Counted from the first letter of the stretch, positions 7,340 to 17,687 are shown. The stretch is DNA of 64,000 nt from CAVSWT01 sp963731745 (GCA_963731745.1 CAVSWT010000028.1:124001-188000), one strand, 5' to 3'. The notes: a model not told the origin generated them from the sequence alone. A program made the numbers and translations.

Positions 7340-10258
7340 TTAGCTTGCGGGGTAAATTGAATGATTTAAAGAATCAGAAATCATATTTAATAAAGTATTT
7401 TTATCAAATGGTTTTGAAAGATAATTAGTGCATCCTGCATCAAATGCATTTTTTCTGTCTGCTTCCATAGCAAATGCAGTAACCGCTATTATTGGTGTGC
7501 TGGAATATTTTTCAGTTTCTCTTAACATTTTTGTAAGCATTAAACCATCAACATCACCGCCTAAATTTATATCCATTAAAATTAAATCATAATCATATTG
7601 ATCTGTTTTTTCTAATGCTAACTTAACATTGTCTGCTACATCAACATTACCATTGTTCTTCAAATAAATCTTAAATAAGCTAATAGTATTAGGATCATCT
7701 TCGACAACTAAAATATTCAGAGGTGAGCCATGTTTTTTTTCATCTTCTTTTTGGATCAATATGTCAGATCGAACTCTATTATGACTTTCGCGGACTTTTT
7801 TTATTTGCGATATATCATCAATCGCCGGTAAAATAACTTTAAATGTAGATCCACGTCCTATAGTGCTTTCAAACTCGATATCTCCATCCAATAATTTAAT
7901 AAACTTTTTAGTTATAGTAAGGCCAAGCCCCGCGCCTTCATACTTTCTATTAAGACCTTCACTTGCCTGCCTGAATTCATTAAAGATAATATCTCTGCTT
8001 TCAGCAGAAATTCCTATTCCTGTGTCCTGTATGGAAATTATTATTTTGTCTTTTTCACCAAAAACAGTTTTTTTCACCTTCAGTGTTACACTTCCCCGTT
8101 CCGTAAATTTTATAGCATTACTAACCAGGTGTCTCAATACAATTTTAAGTAACCTTTCATCGGTAACGATTTTTATCTTTTCGTTTGGCTCTTCAAAATT
8201 TAAAGATATATTTTTGATTTCGGCTTCTGATTTAAAATTAATTAACTTTGATTTAATTAAATCATTCAAGTTCAGAAGCTTATAATTAATTATATGTTGT
8301 TTAGATTCAATTTGTGTAAGCTCCAAAATTGAATTAAGCGTTTCCATTAATCTTTTTCCGCCATGATGAATGGACTTTATCATTTCCAATTGTTCACTGT
8401 CAGTAACTTCATCTTTTAAAATTTGTGAAAAACCAAGAATACCAACCATCGGTGTCCGTAATTCATGACTCATATTCGCGAGGAAATTGGATTTTAAATT
8501 ACTCATATCCTCGGCTCTTTCTTTTGATAAAATTAGTTCTTTCTCAATATTTTTTCTTTCCGTTATATCTCTAACTATGGCAATTAAAATTGGTTTATTG
8601 TTAAACTCTGATAATGATAAATTTATTTCACAGTATATTTCTTTTTTATTATTTAAATGAACCCATTCAAATAGCTGCGGCTTTCCCTTATAAACTTTAT
8701 TTATTTTTTTTACTGCATTAATCTCCGAACTGCTTCCATCCGGCTGGAACTTTGGTGAAAAATCTATTGGCGTTTTTCCAATAATTTCTGATTTTGATTT
8801 TCCAAACAACAACTCCGCTTTTGGGTTACAATCTATTATAGTTATATCATCCATCAGCATTATAGTATCATTAGATGATTCGAACAGACTTCTAAATTTT
8901 TTTTCTGAATTCCTAATGTTAACTTCAATTTCGTGTTTTTTTGTAATATCCTTGGCAATAACCATGAAGGTTTTATCCGGAAGCATTTTTGCACTCATAT
9001 CCGCTAGAAAAACACTCTTATCTTTGCGTAATAAATACCGTTCACTCACAATGGTTCTGCCAGCCACCAGTTCTTTTAATTTCAAAGGATGTTTTTGAAG
9101 ATGAGTTGGATCAAGAAGACTTGGAATTTTTTTTTGCAGTAATTCTTCTTCAGAATATTTTAAATCCCGGCAGGCAATGGGATTAACTTGAATTATTTCC
9201 AAATTATTATTGAAAATAATTATACCTTCTGAAGCATTTTCAATAATCTGTTTATACTTTATTTCTGTTTCATTTAATTTTTTAAGATTCAAAAGCTTTT
9301 GCTTATTTCTGAAATAAATGAACAAAAGACTTACAATGAGAATAATGAGGAAAATTATTATACCTGAAGAAATAACTTTAAATTGCAATGGTTCATAAGT
9401 TTCAAATAAATCAATTTTGTTAACTAAATACCAGTTGGTCAATTTTAGATATCTTACATCAGCAAGAACATTTTCGTCTCTGTAATCTTTATAAATTTTA
9501 ATGCTATTATTCTCTGAAGATGTTGAAGTAATCTTTAAATTATTCTTAATGGGTAATTTATGTTCAAGCGGAGAAAAATTTGGATTACGTAGCGGAGATA
9601 AGTTAATCAATGAATCATTTTCAACCGCATACAATATTGCTGCACTGCTTTCAAAGCCAAGCGGATTACCTTCTAAAAAAGAATAAAGCAATTTTTCGGG
9701 AGCAACACTAAGAACTATAACAGCAAGAGGTTCATCGTTATTGTAAAGTGGAATATAAAAATCCATATATATATCACGAGAAAATTGATTCCTCTCAATA
9801 CTTGAATTTTCAATATGATTGCTTTTAAAAGATTTATCAGCAGCACTTAATTCTTCACTATCAGGGAAAATCTCATAATTCAAATTAACTAGAACTTTTA
9901 GATTCTTATTTAAAATCATAATCGTTTTATAATCATGATTATGATACATAGGAGAAATTACATTGGCCAGCATTAGAGAATCTTTTTTACTTAAGGTATG
10001 AGTAATCTTCTTTATATTTTCATGAATTAATTTATCGTTAAATAAAAATTTGGCATCGGACAATCTTTCCATATACCAATTATTTATTTGAGTTTCATTG
10101 AAAGAGGCTGATGATTTTAAATGCGCCGAGCTTTGTTTAATCAGAATATCTTTTTCATTGTTGTAATATAAAATTCCAACAACAGTTATTATTACCGCAG
10201 ATATTATTAGGCTAATGAAAAGTGGTACTGGTGAATTTGTAGAAGAGAAAATCTTCAT
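7340..10258 (-). CDS. Hybrid sensor histidine kinase (extracytoplasmic sensor, two PAS, HisKA, HATPase, REC)
   Basis: The 972-residue protein has a membrane segment at about 12-32, a periplasmic Cache-like sensor (about 35-290) and a second membrane segment (about 295-315). Two PAS domains follow (about 330-450 and 455-575). HisKA carries SHELRTP with the phosphorylated His near 596. An HATPase domain with DTGIGIS and GAGLGLTI is next, and a C-terminal receiver has LILMDINLGG (Asp near 895). No response regulator with an output domain sits next to it, so phosphate may pass to an unlinked partner. A hairpin and U-run terminate the transcript arriving from upstream. Confidence 0.93.
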   Translation of the reverse strand: MKIFSSTNSPVPLFISLIISAVIITVVGILYYNNEKDILIKQSSAHLKSSASFNETQINNWYMERLSDAKFLFNDKLIHENIKKITHTLSKKDSLMLANVISPMYHNHDYKTIMILNKNLKVLVNLNYEIFPDSEELSAADKSFKSNHIENSSIERNQFSRDIYMDFYIPLYNNDEPLAVIVLSVAPEKLLYSFLEGNPLGFESSAAILYAVENDSLINLSPLRNPNFSPLEHKLPIKNNLKITSTSSENNSIKIYKDYRDENVLADVRYLKLTNWYLVNKIDLFETYEPLQFKVISSGIIIFLIILIVSLLFIYFRNKQKLLNLKKLNETEIKYKQIIENASEGIIIFNNNLEIIQVNPIACRDLKYSEEELLQKKIPSLLDPTHLQKHPLKLKELVAGRTIVSERYLLRKDKSVFLADMSAKMLPDKTFMVIAKDITKKHEIEVNIRNSEKKFRSLFESSNDTIMLMDDITIIDCNPKAELLFGKSKSEIIGKTPIDFSPKFQPDGSSSEINAVKKINKVYKGKPQLFEWVHLNNKKEIYCEINLSLSEFNNKPILIAIVRDITERKNIEKELILSKERAEDMSNLKSNFLANMSHELRTPMVGILGFSQILKDEVTDSEQLEMIKSIHHGGKRLMETLNSILELTQIESKQHIINYKLLNLNDLIKSKLINFKSEAEIKNISLNFEEPNEKIKIVTDERLLKIVLRHLVSNAIKFTERGSVTLKVKKTVFGEKDKIIISIQDTGIGISAESRDIIFNEFRQASEGLNRKYEGAGLGLTITKKFIKLLDGDIEFESTIGRGSTFKVILPAIDDISQIKKVRESHNRVRSDILIQKEDEKKHGSPLNILVVEDDPNTISLFKIYLKNNGNVDVADNVKLALEKTDQYDYDLILMDINLGGDVDGLMLTKMLRETEKYSSTPIIAVTAFAMEADRKNAFDAGCTNYLSKPFDKNTLLNMISDSLNHSIYPAS

Positions 10259-10327
10259 AAATACTTCTTATGAAAAATGGGCTAAGTAAAAATTGCTAAT
10301 AAGGAATGAATATTGGCCTTTTTCAGT

Positions 10328-10366
10328 AAAAAAATAACTTCAACAATAATGTTACAATTGAAGTTA
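10328..10366 (-). terminator. Rho-independent terminator after the first SpoIIE phosphatase gene
   Basis: The minus strand forms a 9-base-pair stem from TAACTTCAA and TTGAAGTTA (plus-strand arms 10335-10343 and 10358-10366) followed by seven Us. It lies about 120 bases past the stop of the 10485-13034 gene. Confidence 0.75.
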
Positions 10367-10484
10367 AACAATATTTATTAAATTCCAAACATGTGAAAAT
10401 GTTTGATATATGTAAAAACACAATTATTTAATCAATTAGTTTACTTATAAAATTTCGGGTTGCAATTAGAATTGAATGATTGAA

Positions 10485-13034
10485 TCAGTTCACTTTCACT
10501 AAAACCATTGTCATATCATCATTCTGTTCGGCTTTACCGCGGAAGGTATGAATTTTCTCCCACACTTCATTCATAATTTCTGCCGATTTATGATTGGTTC
10601 TATTTTTTAAAATTTGCGATAAATTTTCTTCACCGAACAAATCCATTTTTTCATTCATTGCTTCTGTTATTCCATCTGAAAAGAAAGCATATATTTGGCC
10701 TGGCTTTAGTGTTAATTCTTCTTCTTTAAGGGTGCTGTCAAAAATACTCCCGTATTCCAATCCAACTCCTAATCCCTGGGTTTTATAAGCATTAACAGTT
10801 CCATTCGATGTAGTTAAAATAGGCATATGGCCTGCTCGGCAAAATTTAACAGAATTCTTTTCAGTATCGAATAATGCTAAAGTCATCGTAACAAAAGAAT
10901 TTTTTTCAAGTGAAGCGTACATTCTTTTATTAATATCTATAAGAATTTCTTTTGGGCTTTTTTCAATTGTACAAGCAAGCTGAATCATGGTCTGCAGCTT
11001 AGTCATGTAAAGAGAAGCTGATAAACCTTTTCCTGAAACATCAGCGACAACAACAAACATTTTATTTTCCGAAACTGGAATTAAATCATAATAGTCACCT
11101 CCAACCTGCATTGCGGGAATCATTTCTCCACAAATATCCAATCCTTTAAGATTAGGAATGCAAGCCGGCAATAGTCCCTGCTGTATTTTTCGTGCTAAAT
11201 CCAAATCCCTTTCCATCTTTAACTTCTGCGCTTCAGCTTCATAAAGTCGTGCATTTTCAATTGCAACAGCTGTTTGTGATGCAGCGGAGGAAAGCAATTC
11301 AAGATCTTTGCCGCCGAATTGAGAACCGGAATGCTTTAAGCCGAACAGTAATAATCCGACAACTTTTGATTTAATAACCATTGGAATGATAGTATAAATC
11401 TGGCCTTCAACAAATTTATCAAAATGTTCAGGAAATATATTTTCAAATTTTTCACGTTCGATTATTTGAATTGTTTCCAATTCATTTTTGCCTGACATAA
11501 ACTGTGCGGCACTTTCATCAGAAATTTTTAAATTAACATTTCCCATTCCTTTACTTCTTACTAAGGTGAAGCTGTTAGAATTATTATCCTTGAGCATAAT
11601 CCCAAAATGATTTATCATCAGTGCTTCAACTAAGGTTTGTTTGGTATAATCTAAAATATTATCTAAGCCAACCATGCTAGATATTTCACCGCTGAAATGA
11701 ACCAACACTCTTTGATATGCAAATTGCTCCGGATAAAATTTTGCAGTAATAAAATCTTGAAATTTATCTTTAGATGATTGAAAAATCACCGCAAAAATAA
11801 TAAATACAATACCTGCGATTAATCCCTGATATTCGGTCCCAATTGCTGAACTTATTGTAAACCCGATACCATAAATAATTACAAAATAAGTAACTGCGAT
11901 AGCTATAGTTGCTGCCCCATATATTATTGTATTTTTAATTACGACGCTCACATCCATCAATTGGTATTTGAAAATTGAATAAGCAAATCCGATGGGCAAA
12001 ACAATTATAAATAGTATAGGCATATAATATTCTGGAGAATTGTACATCATATCTGCAATTGCCGGTGCTACAAATCCGGCAAAAGTTACACTTGCAATTC
12101 CAAATATATATGCCACCAAAATTACAAAGACAGGTTTTCTATCTTCTTTGGATTTTAGTTTAAAGTAGTTTATAATTAAAGCAACCAGCCCGATGTAAAA
12201 GCCTGAAAAGAAATAAATGCCAACAACATCATTATACCATTTATAGTGGGACGATGGATTTGGTTCTCCCCACACAAAAAATATTCTATATAAAAACAAG
12301 GACACAAATATAACGGTAGGAATTATATAAAGAGCTTTTTTAATTCCCCACCTTCTAATCGTTTTTAATTCTCTAGGAAAAATCAAAAAGAAATGTACTA
12401 CAAGAAATGGAGTGAAGATTGCTCCGAATGTAGAGAACAAATCAAAAAATAAACGCAGCGTTATACTAGATTGAACAGTTTTTGAATTAAAAAAGACTAA
12501 GGTTCCATACATTACAAGAGCAGTGCTAATAGCATAAAATCTTCTTTGAACAAATCCGTCTGGCTTTGCAGACACCACTACAAATCCTATAATCAACCAG
12601 AAGAATCCCAACAAACTAAGTGTGAGCTGCGGAAAATTAATTAACTTTTTTATGTACACTTTTGTTTCAAAAACTTTCCCCTCTTTATCTTTTACTTTGT
12701 AATCAGCGTACTCTCCAGCATCAACCTTATTTAAAATTGATTGCGCCTGTTGGGTGCCCTTTAAAGACACTCCGTTAATAGCTAAAAGATAATCACCATC
12801 TCTTATCCCTGCATTCCAGGTAACCCCATCAATTTTTACACGTTCAAATCTAATTGCAACACTGTCAGTTGCGTTCTTAACTTTTTGAGGCACCCACCAG
12901 CATTCGTCATTTGACTGCACATTTACGTTTACAGTTATTATGATACTTGCCAGCGAAAAACAAAAAAGTACTGCGGTAAAAACTATTATTAGTTTTTGCC
13001 TGTAATTTTCTATGAATTTTCTAATTTTTTTCAT
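10485..13034 (-). CDS. Membrane-bound PP2C/SpoIIE phosphatase with PDZ and GAF domains
   Basis: This is an RsbU-type serine phosphatase of 849 residues. It has an N-terminal membrane helix (about 15-35), a PDZ-like domain (about 45-130; GVTWNAGIRDGDYLLAING), and a block of seven or so membrane helices (about 135-400). A GAF domain (about 430-590) and a coiled linker lead to the C-terminal PP2C domain (about 630-849). That domain has MQVGGDYYD, VADVSGKG and FFSDGITEAM, the metal-binding aspartates of SpoIIE/RsbU. The expected substrate is the phosphorylated STAS antagonist at 15214-15582. A PDZ sensor suggests sensing of envelope peptides, which is inferred. Confidence 0.9.
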   Translation of the reverse strand: MKKIRKFIENYRQKLIIVFTAVLFCFSLASIIITVNVNVQSNDECWWVPQKVKNATDSVAIRFERVKIDGVTWNAGIRDGDYLLAINGVSLKGTQQAQSILNKVDAGEYADYKVKDKEGKVFETKVYIKKLINFPQLTLSLLGFFWLIIGFVVVSAKPDGFVQRRFYAISTALVMYGTLVFFNSKTVQSSITLRLFFDLFSTFGAIFTPFLVVHFFLIFPRELKTIRRWGIKKALYIIPTVIFVSLFLYRIFFVWGEPNPSSHYKWYNDVVGIYFFSGFYIGLVALIINYFKLKSKEDRKPVFVILVAYIFGIASVTFAGFVAPAIADMMYNSPEYYMPILFIIVLPIGFAYSIFKYQLMDVSVVIKNTIIYGAATIAIAVTYFVIIYGIGFTISSAIGTEYQGLIAGIVFIIFAVIFQSSKDKFQDFITAKFYPEQFAYQRVLVHFSGEISSMVGLDNILDYTKQTLVEALMINHFGIMLKDNNSNSFTLVRSKGMGNVNLKISDESAAQFMSGKNELETIQIIEREKFENIFPEHFDKFVEGQIYTIIPMVIKSKVVGLLLFGLKHSGSQFGGKDLELLSSAASQTAVAIENARLYEAEAQKLKMERDLDLARKIQQGLLPACIPNLKGLDICGEMIPAMQVGGDYYDLIPVSENKMFVVVADVSGKGLSASLYMTKLQTMIQLACTIEKSPKEILIDINKRMYASLEKNSFVTMTLALFDTEKNSVKFCRAGHMPILTTSNGTVNAYKTQGLGVGLEYGSIFDSTLKEEELTLKPGQIYAFFSDGITEAMNEKMDLFGEENLSQILKNRTNHKSAEIMNEVWEKIHTFRGKAEQNDDMTMVLVKVN

Positions 13035-13096
13035 TTATAATTAGACTAATAAAACGGGAAAAAGTATGGGATAACATTAACCTTTAACTTATAAAC

Positions 13097-14779
13097 TTAT
13101 TTTACTTTAATCACCACCAAAGTTAAGTCATCGGATTGAGGAGCACCCATAGTAAAAATTTGGACTTCTTTTTTAATTGACTTTAAAATCTCTTCTGCAG
13201 ATTTGTTTGTAAAATTTAGTGCAATTCGCTCAAGCCTTTCATCGGAAAATTCTTCGTGATTCTTACTCATCGCTTCGGTTATTCCATCAGTAAAAAGAAT
13301 GATTAAATCATTTTCTTTTAACTGAATTTCTTCAGAAGTATATGGGATGAAAGTTTTCATTACACCAAAGATAATCCCGCCTTTGTCAAGCTTAATTATT
13401 TTATTATCCCGAATTAACAATGGCGGATTGTGCCCTGCATTCACATAAGTCATCGTTTTTTTCAGCTCATCGAAAATGCTCCAAAAAAAAGTGATGAATC
13501 TTCCGTCTGAAGTATTTTCCGTAATCAAATCATTCATGATTCCGGTGGCTTCATCAATCTTAATACCTTGTGTACAAATTATTTTTAAAAATGCTTGTAT
13601 ATTTGCCATTAAGAGTGAGGCAGGAACTCCTTTCCCAGAAACATCAGCGATAGCAACATAAAAATTATTCTCACTTAATTTTATTATATCAAAATAATCA
13701 CCGCCAACCTGTTTGGAAGATATATTTTCTCCTGCAATTTCAAACGAGGTAAACTGGGGAATAAAGCTCGGCAAAAGATTTCTTTGAATATCTCTCGCTA
13801 TTTCAAGTTCTTCTTCCATCTTCTGTTTTTCCAGTGCTTCTTTGAAAAGCTTTTGGTTTTCAAGAGAAATAATAGCCAGGCTTCCGGTTGAGTAAATGAA
13901 TTCTATATCGCTGTCATTATAATCGGAATTGTTTATTCTTCTTCCTAGTAAAATCAAACCTTTTGTATTTCCCTGCATCTGCATGGGAACAATTAATTCG
14001 AAACCCAGTTTAGATAGTTCGTTGTAATCCTTTTTAATGTCTTCTTTTTTTAAGGAATTAATAACTTTTAAATAATTATATTCTTTTAAAGCTTGGATTA
14101 ATTTTTCCTTGGGAACTTTTGATTCCAAAATTTCTATATCATCATCATTAAAACTAACAACCGAAAATTTTGATACTAGAAATTGGCCGATAATAGAATA
14201 GACCAAAAGTTTAGCAACTTTAGTTGATTCTGAAAACAAACCGAATTCTTTACTTAATTCAAAAAGTGAATTCAATCTATTTAATCTTGAATCGAGTTTT
14301 CTATTTAATTTTGTAAGCTTATTTAAAACGATGGAATTTTGAACCGCCGTAGCAGAAATATTTAAAATCGTTCTTAAAAATTCCAAATCATCTTCTGAGT
14401 ATAAAGATTTATTTAATTTTTCTCCAAGACAAATTACTCCCACACATTCATCGGAAGAATTGATTTTTTCGACAGCATGAAAATTTGCTTCATCAATAAA
14501 ACCACTAAATAGTTTATCATCTTTAAAGCTGCCGTTGGATGAAGTTATCGAAGGAAATTTTTTGGCTAATTCGTCTGAAATACCTTTTGATATTTTTAAT
14601 TTGAGCTGGCCATCTTCTTTTAACGCTATCAATCCGCGGGTTGCGAAAAACTTGCCCATGCACGTAAGAAGTATATTATTAAGTATAAAGTTTAAATCTA
14701 AACTGGAATTAATTATTCTGCTGAATTCTACAAGAGCAGTTAAATTTCTTTTAAATCTAAGGTTATCTACATCGTTCAT
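13097..14779 (-). CDS. Cytoplasmic PP2C/SpoIIE phosphatase with tandem GAF domains
   Basis: The 560-residue protein has no membrane segment. Two GAF-like domains (about 8-160 and 175-315) precede a coiled segment and a PP2C domain (about 345-560) with KQVGGDYFD, IADVSGKG and LFTDGITEAM. It is the soluble-sensor member of the three phosphatases in this cassette. Its ATG lies one base from the stop of the RsbW-like kinase gene, so the two are translated together. The GAF ligand cannot be read from sequence. Confidence 0.9.
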   Translation of the reverse strand: MNDVDNLRFKRNLTALVEFSRIINSSLDLNFILNNILLTCMGKFFATRGLIALKEDGQLKLKISKGISDELAKKFPSITSSNGSFKDDKLFSGFIDEANFHAVEKINSSDECVGVICLGEKLNKSLYSEDDLEFLRTILNISATAVQNSIVLNKLTKLNRKLDSRLNRLNSLFELSKEFGLFSESTKVAKLLVYSIIGQFLVSKFSVVSFNDDDIEILESKVPKEKLIQALKEYNYLKVINSLKKEDIKKDYNELSKLGFELIVPMQMQGNTKGLILLGRRINNSDYNDSDIEFIYSTGSLAIISLENQKLFKEALEKQKMEEELEIARDIQRNLLPSFIPQFTSFEIAGENISSKQVGGDYFDIIKLSENNFYVAIADVSGKGVPASLLMANIQAFLKIICTQGIKIDEATGIMNDLITENTSDGRFITFFWSIFDELKKTMTYVNAGHNPPLLIRDNKIIKLDKGGIIFGVMKTFIPYTSEEIQLKENDLIILFTDGITEAMSKNHEEFSDERLERIALNFTNKSAEEILKSIKKEVQIFTMGAPQSDDLTLVVIKVK

Positions 14780-14780
14780 T

Positions 14781-15227
14781 TTAATGAGAAGAGTTTAAAT
14801 TCTTGGTTAATAAAACTTGATTATATTTTCCGGGAATTGAAATATATTTAACTTCATCCATTAAAGTTTTCATTAAATACATACCTAACCCGCCGACTCT
14901 CTTTTGACGATAATATTCTTGTATGTCAGGTTCCGGAATTACTTCAGGATGAAATGCATTTCCGTAATCAGTAATTTTTATTGTAATTTTTTCCGGGAAA
15001 ATTTTAATTGTTATAATTATCTTTCCTTCCGGAAATGATTTATAAGCATGTTTAATAATATTTGTGCAAGCCTCATCCACCGCCAGCATCATATCGTTTG
15101 TTGATTTCGATTTCATGCCTGCTTCAATAGCAGATGCTTGAACAAAATCCCGGATTGGAGATAAATTCTCCGTCCGGCTATTTATTACAAGCTTTTTTTC
15201 TTTTGGTGTATGATTATTTGCTTTCAA
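14781..15227 (-). CDS. RsbW-like anti-sigma serine kinase (HATPase_c_2)
   Basis: The protein has the GHKL ATP-binding fold of RsbW/SpoIIAB. Its motifs are AVDEACTNIIKHAY (N box) near residue 60, KITDYGNAFHP (G1) and VGGLGMYLMKTLMDEV (G2). It would bind and phosphorylate the STAS partner encoded just upstream. The open frame extends to an ATG at 15311, but that would overlap the STAS gene by 98 bases. I chose TTG 15227, which overlaps by 14 bases, follows an AAAGAGA stretch, and gives about 148 residues, the usual length for the family. Whether it also binds a sigma factor is unknown. Confidence 0.85.
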   Translation of the reverse strand: MKANNHTPKEKKLVINSRTENLSPIRDFVQASAIEAGMKSKSTNDMMLAVDEACTNIIKHAYKSFPEGKIIITIKIFPEKITIKITDYGNAFHPEVIPEPDIQEYYRQKRVGGLGMYLMKTLMDEVKYISIPGKYNQVLLTKNLNSSH

Positions 15228-15582
15228 GATTATTAGTCTCTTTAAATTTTTGAATTGCCTCTTCTTCGTTCTTAAAGATTTCATATAGCAGAGGGAAACC
15301 AAGTAAATCAAAAATGTTAAAAACCTTGTCAGTCATATTCGTAAGCTTTATATCGCCTTTATTATCACGTATATTTTCGATAAAAGCCATAAATACTCCA
15401 AGACCTGCACTACTTATATAAATTAGATCGCTAAAATTTGCGACTATCATATTTCTGCCTCTATCAATTAAAGTTGAAAATTCATTCTCTAATTGAGGAG
15501 CTGTGTGTGCATCCAAATAACCTTTTAAGTATACTACGCTTACTTCACCTTTGTCTGCAATTGAGGTGTTGAACTCTGCCAT
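15214..15582 (-). CDS. STAS-domain anti-sigma factor antagonist (RsbV/SpoIIAA-like)
   Basis: The 122-residue single STAS domain has LIYISSAGLGVFMAFI around residues 55-70. The serine before AGLG is the phosphorylation site in this family. It is the switch element: dephosphorylated by the neighbouring SpoIIE phosphatases and phosphorylated by the RsbW-like kinase. Its start lies 43 bases inside the 3' end of the upstream phosphatase gene, and its own 3' end overlaps the kinase gene, so the cassette is tightly coupled. Confidence 0.9.
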   Translation of the reverse strand: MAEFNTSIADKGEVSVVYLKGYLDAHTAPQLENEFSTLIDRGRNMIVANFSDLIYISSAGLGVFMAFIENIRDNKGDIKLTNMTDKVFNIFDLLGFPLLYEIFKNEEEAIQKFKETNNLESK

Positions 15583-17657
15583 TCTTTTTCTCCGTCAAGA
15601 TTAATTTTTTGTTTCCATTTAAATACTACTAAAGTAATGTCATCATGCTGGGAAGTATCTTTAGAAAATAATGTAACTTCCTCCATTACTTTTTCAGTAA
15701 TCTCATCTACCTGTTTATTACAGTTATCAAGTAAAATTCTTTCAAACTGTTTAGTACCAAAATCTTCAAGATGATCATTTTTTGCTTCTGTTATACCGTC
15801 AGTATACAACACAAGCACATCATCTTGTTCCATTTTAATTTCAATTTCTTCTAAATTATCTTCAAATTGCGACTCGAAATTCAGCCCCAGTCCAATACCT
15901 GACGGCCTTAAACTTTCTGCTTTACCATTTCTTAAAATTAAGATCGGACAATGTCCGGCTCTGGCAAGATGAATAACTTCTTTTTCAAAATCAATTACTC
16001 CGTAAGCGGCACTGATAAAAGTTTTACGGTCCAGGGTTCTCTTTAAAATTCTGTTAGCTTTTACTAAAATATTTTTAGGTTTATCAATTTCTTTTGAAAG
16101 CGATTCAAAAATTCCTTTAATTTGTGCCATTATAAAAGCTGCTGAAATACCTTTGCCAGAAACATCAGCTATAATAAAACCCAAATTGTTTTTATCAATT
16201 TCAAAAAAATCGTAATAGTCACCGCCTACTTCAAATGCCGGAATGAATACAGTTGATATATCTAATTTTTTATATTTTGGATTTTCAGCCGGCAAAATTT
16301 TTCTTTGAATTTCTCTCGCAACATCAAGCTCTTTTTCCAGTCTTTCTTTTTCAATAGATTCTTTTAATAACCTGCTGTTTTCAATGGCAATAGAAGCATA
16401 ATCGGAAAATGTATTTATAGCATCTCTATCTTCGTCATCAAATATTTTAACATTTTTTTTCACTATAAATAAATAGCCGCGTAACTCATCATGACCTTTA
16501 ATCTGAGATACTGCCGCCTGAGTATAATTGTCTGATAAATTATTAACTGTATTAATTCGATCAAGCTTAAGTATTTTTGTACTTGTCAAATTTGTTAAAC
16601 CTTTTTTTTCGAGAACACTTTTAGTTATTAATTCAGCATCAACATAACCAATATACTTGTTGGCTAGAATATTTGTTTCGTTTTTGTCCTGCCAATAAAT
16701 CCATGAAGCATCAGCATTACAAACCTTTGCTGCAATTTCGGTAACAGTTTCCACAAGTTCTTTAAAATCTAGAACCTGATTTACCAGCTTACTGAAATAT
16801 TGAAGCGAAGAAACCTCCTGCGCTTTTCTGTCAAATGCTTCTGCGGTTGGCAAATGAAAAAGTGTGGTAAAAAAAAGTATTCCAAAATAAATAGCGCCGT
16901 AAAGGAAAATAATATAAATAAATTCTGAAAGTACGGGAGAAAATGCATTCAATATTTGGTTACTTGCATTATCACCTGAGCTTTTAAACAAGTTTAATAA
17001 GAAAAGTACGGAGATAATGATGGAAAGAAATAATAAATAAATTTTTTCTTTCTTAACTATAAATGCAATCCAGGAAATTTTAATTGAATTAATAAAAATC
17101 AAAACTATGGAAACAATAAAAAATGTGTTCTTTAAAAATGAAAGTCCTTCAATCTCATCAAAAAGAGTTGCGAAAGAAGTCAGTAAAAAAAACACGATCA
17201 TTGTACTGAAATATAGATTTACATTTCTAGTCTGCTTGAGAAAGAAAAGTTCTTTAAAAGTTAAGAAGATATAAGAGATTGAAATAAATATTACAAAAAC
17301 ATAAAGGAATGAAATAATGGAATAAGCCATTCCAGGACGTGTTATAGTTTCTTTTATGTTATCAAATAAACCAGTGAGAATAGAATCAGAAAAAGTTAGA
17401 AGAAAGAATATGAATGCATTCAAAATTCCTACACTCATAACCATCGTTAGCGGGTTTATAGTTTTAGTACGCATTAATTCAATCATATAAACTATAAAGC
17501 TAACCGAAGTAGCAATTACTAAAATTTCATTTAGAATTTTTATGTAAATGTTAGGCGCTGGTGTAAAAAATAATTTGAAGAAAAATAGCAATAAGACAGA
17601 GCCGACAAATGCCTGAAATTTTAAACTTTGTATGTTAATCTTTAAATCTAATTTCAT
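15540..17657 (-). CDS. Membrane PP2C/SpoIIE phosphatase with multi-helix N-terminus and GAF domain
   Basis: The 705-residue protein begins with about eight membrane helices (residues 12-275), with little extracytoplasmic sequence. A GAF-like domain (about 285-430), a coiled linker and a PP2C domain (about 465-690) follow. The PP2C domain has FEVGGDYYD, IADVSGKG and LYTDGITEAK. This is the first gene of the partner-switching cassette. The membrane part differs from the PDZ-linked one of the 10485-13034 paralogue, so each phosphatase probably responds to a different input. Confidence 0.9.
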   Translation of the reverse strand: MKLDLKINIQSLKFQAFVGSVLLLFFFKLFFTPAPNIYIKILNEILVIATSVSFIVYMIELMRTKTINPLTMVMSVGILNAFIFFLLTFSDSILTGLFDNIKETITRPGMAYSIISFLYVFVIFISISYIFLTFKELFFLKQTRNVNLYFSTMIVFFLLTSFATLFDEIEGLSFLKNTFFIVSIVLIFINSIKISWIAFIVKKEKIYLLFLSIIISVLFLLNLFKSSGDNASNQILNAFSPVLSEFIYIIFLYGAIYFGILFFTTLFHLPTAEAFDRKAQEVSSLQYFSKLVNQVLDFKELVETVTEIAAKVCNADASWIYWQDKNETNILANKYIGYVDAELITKSVLEKKGLTNLTSTKILKLDRINTVNNLSDNYTQAAVSQIKGHDELRGYLFIVKKNVKIFDDEDRDAINTFSDYASIAIENSRLLKESIEKERLEKELDVAREIQRKILPAENPKYKKLDISTVFIPAFEVGGDYYDFFEIDKNNLGFIIADVSGKGISAAFIMAQIKGIFESLSKEIDKPKNILVKANRILKRTLDRKTFISAAYGVIDFEKEVIHLARAGHCPILILRNGKAESLRPSGIGLGLNFESQFEDNLEEIEIKMEQDDVLVLYTDGITEAKNDHLEDFGTKQFERILLDNCNKQVDEITEKVMEEVTLFSKDTSQHDDITLVVFKWKQKINLDGEKEWQSSTPQLQTKVK

Positions 17658-17672
17658 TTTTAAAATATATTA

Positions 17673-17687
17673 TTGACTAGTCGTCAA
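17673..17687. promoter_or_regulatory. Inverted repeat upstream of the partner-switching cassette
   Basis: TTGACTAGTCGTCAA has inverted TTGAC/GTCAA arms around a 5-base centre, and an internal GACTAGTC palindrome, 16-30 bases ahead of the first phosphatase start. The spacing is one base longer than a Fnr/Dnr box. It could be an operator or a chance palindrome. Confidence 0.3.
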
